Shown: piece by piece, positions 36,109-41,691 of the stretch
How the letters are laid out: each line of letters begins with the position of its first letter
Position numbering within the stretch: the stretch's first letter is position 1
DNA from: a virus
DNA: 41,691 bases
Virus record (IMG/VR): IMGVR_UViG_3300022200_000111
Span: 1-41,691 of that record
Reading direction: 5' to 3' (one strand)
Notes under the pieces: model-generated
The model's input: the letters and a program-made list of their open reading frames with translations, nothing else
The model's database searches: none
What the model was told of the DNA's origin: nothing
Program-made: the position numbers and the translations under genes

Positions 36109-36927
36109 ATGGCTAAGAAAACAAATATCTCTGAAATTATTGAAAGTCTGAACACCAACATTGCCTTTCTATTGGAAAAGGTCGATCCGGCTAAGACCGA
36201 GGAACAGATGGGTAAGAAGCTTGAGGCTAGAATGGCCCAAGACAACTCAGTTCGAGGCGCTACGGTCGCTGACGTCATCCAGAAGGCTATCGATGCCGAC
36301 CCTACCCCTAATGACAAATATGCACTTTGGATTCTCCGCACATATCTCAAAGGCGGCATCAAGCGTATCGAAGATTTTGGTCAGGTTACCAAGCCTCTTG
36401 AGATTTTTGATAAATTCAAGCAGCGTATGGAAATCAAGGATATTAATCAGATCAAGGATATCATTGCCCTTGAGAAGCTGACAGAGCCTCACAATGATGC
36501 CAAGTCTAACAAGGCAGCCAAGAAAGATGCTCGACAGGAATTTATCACCAAGGGCGAGGCCAAGGTTGTTCTGGATAACGACAAATATTCTGTTATCATC
36601 CCCAAGACCAAGGAAGCTTCCTGTGAGTTCGGTCGCGGCACTCGCTGGTGTACTGCGGCAGAAAATGATAACATGTTTGATCACTATGCCGGTGACGGCG
36701 ATCTATTCATTATCACCGACAAGAAAGATGTTGATGATAAGGGCAGACAGCGCAAGTGGCAGTTCCACTTTGAGACGAAGCAGTTCATGGATGAAGAAGA
36801 TAGCGACATCTCACTATATCAATTCTTCACTGATCATAAAGTGTTGCTCAAGGAAGTTAAACCATTTGCATTCTTCTTCGCATTCACTAAAGAAGGTTAT
36901 CGCCTGAGAATTCCCATCAAAAACTAG
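36109..36927 (+). CDS. Hypothetical protein with G-T-R-W-C-T-A motif
   Basis: 272 residues. The N-terminal half is helical and charged. RGTRWCTAAENDNMFDHYAG followed by GDLFIITDKKD is a pattern seen in many phage and plasmid hypothetical proteins (Trp-Cys-Thr-Ala plus a beta-hairpin), of unknown function. GAGG site. Lies just before the giant gene, possibly co-transcribed. Confidence 0.7.
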   Translation: MAKKTNISEIIESLNTNIAFLLEKVDPAKTEEQMGKKLEARMAQDNSVRGATVADVIQKAIDADPTPNDKYALWILRTYLKGGIKRIEDFGQVTKPLEIFDKFKQRMEIKDINQIKDIIALEKLTEPHNDAKSNKAAKKDARQEFITKGEAKVVLDNDKYSVIIPKTKEASCEFGRGTRWCTAAENDNMFDHYAGDGDLFIITDKKDVDDKGRQRKWQFHFETKQFMDEEDSDISLYQFFTDHKVLLKEVKPFAFFFAFTKEGYRLRIPIKN

Positions 36928-36935
36928 GAATTCTT

Positions 36936-39900
36936 ATGTCGCGATTAACATACCTGCAAGGCCTGAAACTTGATCAGTATCTTAAGGATGCTGGCATTCG
37001 TAAAGGCGAGTTTTGCAATATTGAATATTTCGATAAGGCAGGATCACCCCATCGAACTGACGGGCCTGCCTATATCCGACACACTGAACTGATGACCGTG
37101 CTTTCTTGGAAAGTTCACGGGTTCAATGTTAATCAAGATCAAGATCAGCCTCAATTGCTGGGGTTTGATCCTACCGGGACTCTGAAAACTGTGAGATATA
37201 ATGTCGATACCGACCATCCCAATGACATTATATTCGATGACCATCTATTAAGACCAGCAGCAGATGATCCTCAACATCTTGAGGTGTACAGAGGGGTTTC
37301 GTATATTGAATTTGGTGACTCCACCAGAGGCCGTAAGGCTATTCGACAAGGCGATTATCATAAAGATATTGATGAGTTTGCCGATATGGATTTTGAGGAA
37401 GCTTCCCGTGAGTCTAAAAAACTAACTCGCTTCAAGCGCAACACTGTCACCGAAGCTATCAATACCAACAATCCTCACTTCATTCCAAAGGTTCCGATGA
37501 AGATCGATCCCGAAGAGTTCAAAAAGAAGTTTGATCTCATCGAAGGATATGATAATTATCACTACGATTATCGTGGAAAGGCGATATGGTATATTCGGCA
37601 AGATGAGGGCAACGGATTTCGAGATGCCGGATACGTATTCTTATCACATATCGCCAAAGGCAATGAAGTATCATTTTATCGATATAAACTTACTGGTGAA
37701 TTGGTGTATTATAACGAGAGTGACACCCCCACGGATGACTATCGTCCTAATGAGTGGTTGTTAGACATACACCCTGATAAAATTATCAGTAAAAACTACT
37801 ACACTACCGATGAGGATTATTCTCCTAGAAGCTATCCTGATAGTATGTCACAGGCGGCGTATGAGAAGGCCGTAGACGCTGATCGTGCAAAGTTTGGTAT
37901 GCGTGAGGCCAAGGAGACAAACGGCTCTCCTGAAGCTCCTGTGGCGTTCCTACCGAAAGGGTTTGAGACACGCCCCAACCATATCTACAATCCAGATGAT
38001 GCAGCCAAAATCTACAAAGATAGTATGGCTCAGATCGACACCGATGCCAAATACGGTGAAAGATACTACAACAGGGATGATGCCCTACACCGATATGATG
38101 GCCCTGCTATTATTAGTAGGAACGATCATGTATGGATGATTAATGGCCGTAATGAAAGGCCTGATGCCGGTCCTACATACATATCACTACTGGAAAAATT
38201 GGTTGAGTATAGGACCGGTGACATTAGATCGATATCTCAACGTCATGTACATACCATATGTGAATTTCGAAATGGTGATATCGACATATTATTTCTGTCT
38301 AATGTCAACAACTCCTCAGTATACCATATGAAGAATGAGAGTAAGTTTTCATATAACGGTGATAGCGAACTTGTCCATTTCAGTCTGATTGAACTCAATG
38401 GCGTCCAAGGTGATGAGCATAATATCAATGGTCCTGCCGTTGGTAACTATGACGCTTCCGTCGAAGAGTGGAGCTTTATGTGGTATGTCCATGGGGAATA
38501 TTGCGGGAACACAAGAGGCTTTGTGGACCCTCCTCAAAAATGGATAGATAAGCGCTCCGGACTGCATGAAGAAACGACTCCTCTCTTGGAAGATGTCCAG
38601 AGCATCATGCCAGACTTCAACCCATCGGAATATGATAGTAAATATAATTACGGATATTACAACGAGCAGGGTAGTCCTCATAGAACCGATGGCCCTGCTA
38701 TTGTCGAACACAATAGATACGGTGAGCCTGTATTTGTTGGATTCTATAAGAATGGGCATCCCGATTGGAAGGAGAATGTTCCGGCCAAGGTGAGTCTTAT
38801 AACCTCCGGCCTGATGGCCATTGAATATGCAATGTTGGGGGTCAACCACAGAACTGACGGTCCTGCATATATCCATACGCGCCCTCATTATCCTGACAGT
38901 ATAATTCGTGCCGAATATCATCTCTTTGGGCTTCTACACAACACCAATGGTCCTGCTATTGTGTTCAACAATGCTGATCGGTATGCACTATTCGGTCAGA
39001 TTATGAACAAATCTGACTGGGAAGCCGCTCGTAATAGTCCCGAAACTAAAGCGAAGGAATCCGAACTAGAAATTACTTGGAAAAAGAATCTTGCCCGCAA
39101 TAATCTCAGAGAATCTGTGCTTAATGAAGAGATTGAGCTTACGGACGAGTATGCTGAAATTTATAATTACTCCAATCCCAAGGCCGGAGATGTCCTCAAG
39201 CTTCCTAGCTACACTGAAAATCATTATGCTCCCGATGGATATCAGACATTCGTATCAACTGTCAGTAATGGCAAGGGTCGTCGGTATGCTTGGCGCACTC
39301 GCACTTCAACTCCGGCCACGAGATGGTTTGACAATCCTGATAGAGGAGCCAAGCCTTCTAAATTTGACTTGGATAGAAATGGTCGTTTAGAATCATTCTC
39401 ATATGCGAACAATGGTCATAGGTCCACATTAGGACCATCAGAGTTTCGGGCAGGTTCTTGGCATTCTGAGGGGGATGATGCTGGTTCATATACATATCTA
39501 GGATCAGGTGGACAAGTGCTTGTGTATTGTCCATCGAATCATGATGAGCAGGACGAACATTCTCAGACTCATCGATCTGTTCTGGCTGATGCAATGAATA
39601 TGTATCTCTATGATTTCCGAGACACGAGAGTTGCCGATCCCGCTGATATCGACGAACTGCATCGCCTTGGATATATTTCTGATAGGCTCAAGGCTGACAT
39701 GCATAGTCGTGTGGACAATTCCAAACCAGTGATCAAGGAAGACGTTGAGCATAACGAAGATCAAAGCGAATACCGACAATTCGTAACCAGTGTAGCTCCT
39801 GATAACGGTATTCATGCCTATGACATCCCGGCCCTAATAGAATACGAGGGTGGTTATGTTGACACAGATACTCACTATTATGATAAGTCCGATAAGCCAA

Positions 39901-41691
39901 TAAAATACGTCATCCATGATAAACGATATCTATCTGTTGGGTATTATAGCACCAGATTTCCACGAGTTCCACGCGATGGTGTTATTATTCGCGATTTTGA
40001 TAATATCGGATACACAATATTTCGCGACACTGGGACAATTAGTCACCTATACTACTATAAAGATGATGTGGTTGTGGGTCAACAGGGCTACGCCAAGATG
40101 TTCCATATGGATTACGACCCTAAGCGAAAGATGTTTGAGTCCTATGTTGAACCTGACACTGATCTAGACTTCACTCGCTTTGATATGTTCATCACTGGAA
40201 AGGATAAGGCCGGTTATGTTACCTATGACGCCGAAAAGCTGGTTGTTCAATTTGGGGGCGAACCATATTCAGAATGTATGTTTTATGATAAGACCGACCA
40301 TGAGATTGGTGAGGTTGATCACTTTGAATTCGCTCGAACAACTGGCCTTCAGGTTCGCTTGGAAAGATTTGGGGAAAACGATCTAGAATTTGTGATGAAT
40401 AATGGCTCGATCAATCCTGATGTCGGTGGATATGTTTACGTCAATGGTGTGAAATTCTACGACGATGACAAGAAGCTTGAAGACATGACGGCCCTTACCA
40501 AGAGCAATCAGATTTCCGAGTCGTACGATCTTGCTCCACCCAATTATGAGCATGAGGATTTTTGGGTAAAGAAATTTGCCAAGTGGGAACTCCGTACAGA
40601 TGATGATGGCAACACTATCTATGATATCGAGAAAATTAAAAAGACATTCGATATAACATCCCCATCAATCACAGAATATTATAACGCTGACGAAACTCCT
40701 GAGGACGGACCATACCTAGCAATTCGTTCGAGCCAAACTAGTATAAAAATAGAATGGGAAGAATATGCTGATGATGGTGAGGATGAATCTCGTTCGATTT
40801 TCCGTCATCGGATAGTGACTCAACTAACACCGGCTGGTAAAATCGAATCCATGCATGTCTACCAGTATGGTAATTGGAAGAGACTTGTCACATGGCCGCA
40901 AACATTACACTCACGATCTAGACTGCGCCCCAATGAAATACCATGGGAACAACAAACTGAAGATGCTCCTCAGGCCAAAGAGTTTGATTATCTTCCGAAG
41001 GGTTTCGAGAAGCGCCCTGATCACATCTTCGATCCTAAGACTGTTCCGGAACTATATGCCAAATATCTGAAAATGTTTCCGTCAGATCAGAAGTATAGGG
41101 AACATCACTATAATAAACATGATCAGTATCATAGGACTGATGGACCATCCCTATCGACTCCATATAATTTGGAATATTCTATCGATGGTATTTTGAATAA
41201 ATACATTCGCTTACGGAATGATACGTCCGACGCAGTTATTAATATGTGGGATCGCGATGACGGCATTTCGGCTACTCTATCAATAAAGACAGACTCCACA
41301 ATACACATTAAGCCATACCATAGAACGTCACCTAGATCAGTCACTGTGACCAAACAAGGCGGCACTACATATCGTTTCGGGAGAAGCTATAATGGTGCCG
41401 ATACTGGTCACGATCATCCTCATTATGTCATATACAATGCAGCCGGTGAACTGCTCAAGTTCCGATATTATGTCGATGATAATACGTCTAGGAATAATGG
41501 TCCAGCAAGTGGCATTAAATCTCACGGTAGCGATGAGTGGAATTTCGATTGGTATTTGAGTGGCCATTATATGGGGAACACTGTTGGGTTTGCACAACCC
41601 CCTCCCCAGAAATGGATTGATGCTGAACAGGCCACAACAATGCCACCATACAAGAACTCAGCTCCCATCAAGGAGTCTGAAGAGAGCCGAT
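36936..41691 (+). CDS. Giant HR-x-(D/N)-GPA repeat protein (3' end outside window)
   Basis: Open frame of at least 1585 codons with no stop to the window edge, AGGAA before the ATG. Units of the form H-(R/N)-x-(D/N)-GPA occur at about residues 39, 385, 495, 582, 638, 668 and 1399, with a variant at 1518, each in a beta-rich setting (often followed by a Trp or Tyr strand). A module of about 200 residues is duplicated: LPKGFETRPNHI (339) to GNTRGFVDPPQKWID (about 530), and LPKGFEKRPDHI (1353) to GNTVGFAQPPPQKWID (about 1555). No signal peptide. A virion protein (fibre or injected) or a toxin-like polyprotein are both possible. Confidence 0.8.
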   Translation, partial: MSRLTYLQGLKLDQYLKDAGIRKGEFCNIEYFDKAGSPHRTDGPAYIRHTELMTVLSWKVHGFNVNQDQDQPQLLGFDPTGTLKTVRYNVDTDHPNDIIFDDHLLRPAADDPQHLEVYRGVSYIEFGDSTRGRKAIRQGDYHKDIDEFADMDFEEASRESKKLTRFKRNTVTEAINTNNPHFIPKVPMKIDPEEFKKKFDLIEGYDNYHYDYRGKAIWYIRQDEGNGFRDAGYVFLSHIAKGNEVSFYRYKLTGELVYYNESDTPTDDYRPNEWLLDIHPDKIISKNYYTTDEDYSPRSYPDSMSQAAYEKAVDADRAKFGMREAKETNGSPEAPVAFLPKGFETRPNHIYNPDDAAKIYKDSMAQIDTDAKYGERYYNRDDALHRYDGPAIISRNDHVWMINGRNERPDAGPTYISLLEKLVEYRTGDIRSISQRHVHTICEFRNGDIDILFLSNVNNSSVYHMKNESKFSYNGDSELVHFSLIELNGVQGDEHNINGPAVGNYDASVEEWSFMWYVHGEYCGNTRGFVDPPQKWIDKRSGLHEETTPLLEDVQSIMPDFNPSEYDSKYNYGYYNEQGSPHRTDGPAIVEHNRYGEPVFVGFYKNGHPDWKENVPAKVSLITSGLMAIEYAMLGVNHRTDGPAYIHTRPHYPDSIIRAEYHLFGLLHNTNGPAIVFNNADRYALFGQIMNKSDWEAARNSPETKAKESELEITWKKNLARNNLRESVLNEEIELTDEYAEIYNYSNPKAGDVLKLPSYTENHYAPDGYQTFVSTVSNGKGRRYAWRTRTSTPATRWFDNPDRGAKPSKFDLDRNGRLESFSYANNGHRSTLGPSEFRAGSWHSEGDDAGSYTYLGSGGQVLVYCPSNHDEQDEHSQTHRSVLADAMNMYLYDFRDTRVADPADIDELHRLGYISDRLKADMHSRVDNSKPVIKEDVEHNEDQSEYRQFVTSVAPDNGIHAYDIPALIEYEGGYVDTDTHYYDKSDKPIKYVIHDKRYLSVGYYSTRFPRVPRDGVIIRDFDNIGYTIFRDTGTISHLYYYKDDVVVGQQGYAKMFHMDYDPKRKMFESYVEPDTDLDFTRFDMFITGKDKAGYVTYDAEKLVVQFGGEPYSECMFYDKTDHEIGEVDHFEFARTTGLQVRLERFGENDLEFVMNNGSINPDVGGYVYVNGVKFYDDDKKLEDMTALTKSNQISESYDLAPPNYEHEDFWVKKFAKWELRTDDDGNTIYDIEKIKKTFDITSPSITEYYNADETPEDGPYLAIRSSQTSIKIEWEEYADDGEDESRSIFRHRIVTQLTPAGKIESMHVYQYGNWKRLVTWPQTLHSRSRLRPNEIPWEQQTEDAPQAKEFDYLPKGFEKRPDHIFDPKTVPELYAKYLKMFPSDQKYREHHYNKHDQYHRTDGPSLSTPYNLEYSIDGILNKYIRLRNDTSDAVINMWDRDDGISATLSIKTDSTIHIKPYHRTSPRSVTVTKQGGTTYRFGRSYNGADTGHDHPHYVIYNAAGELLKFRYYVDDNTSRNNGPASGIKSHGSDEWNFDWYLSGHYMGNTVGFAQPPPQKWIDAEQATTMPPYKNSAPIKESEESR

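Noticed and set aside
3-41691. Many minus-strand and short alternative-frame ORFs
   Set aside because: They overlap clearly coding plus-strand genes or tRNAs, lack ribosome sites and show no family motifs.
3-41691. Genome-wide amber (TAG) recoding
   Set aside because: TAG ends many intact genes, including the helicase, with a normal next start overlapping or adjacent.
3-41691. CRISPR array, IS element or integrase attachment site
   Set aside because: No regularly spaced repeats, transposase or integrase seen.

Overview
The window is a contiguous piece of a large T4-like (myovirus-type) phage genome. Every gene I can support reads left to right. The left end carries phage replication and nucleotide genes: an Rnl2-type RNA ligase, a UvsX/RecA-like recombinase, a gp41/DnaB-like helicase, a flavin-dependent thymidylate synthase and an AAA+ ATPase. 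Early-type promoters (TTGACA, 16-17 bp, TATRNT-like) and T4-late-like octamers (TATAAGTA/TATAAATA) both occur. Two features point to an alphaproteobacterial host. One is a circularly permuted two-piece tmRNA. The other is a tRNA-His without an encoded G-1, with a G1.U72 pair and A73.

Layout. 1-10 kb: replication, recombination and nucleotide genes, two tandem paralogous kinase-fold genes, and an AAA+ ATPase. 10.8-35.3 kb: a long accessory region with about 26 canonical-looking tRNA genes, four or five tRNA-like elements, the tmRNA, several structured non-coding stretches, three homing endonuclease genes (two GIY-YIG, one HNH), and many small genes. These include a Pth2-like protein, an LPD29-domain protein, a DUF458/RNase H-like protein, a YqeY-like protein, a PP2A-type phosphatase, a lipoprotein and small membrane proteins. 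35.3-41.7 kb: late-type membrane and hypothetical proteins, then a giant open frame (at least 1585 codons, running off the window) with HR-x-(D/N)-GPA repeats.

How it fits together. The tRNA genes cover all 20 amino acids. With the tmRNA, the Pth2-like protein and the RNA ligase they form an unusually complete translation-support set. All tRNAs are interleaved with protein genes, some overlap coding sequences, and one CCA end abuts an AUG.

The most interesting pattern is regulatory. At most promoters, early and late, the DNA between or around the promoter elements is complementary to the ribosome-binding site or start codon just downstream. A read-through RNA from upstream would fold and hide the start. 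RNA started at the local promoter lacks the 5' arm and would be translatable. T4 I-TevI is a known single-gene precedent, but here the arrangement seems to be used genome-wide. I ran no searches or folding programs; all pairings were read by eye.
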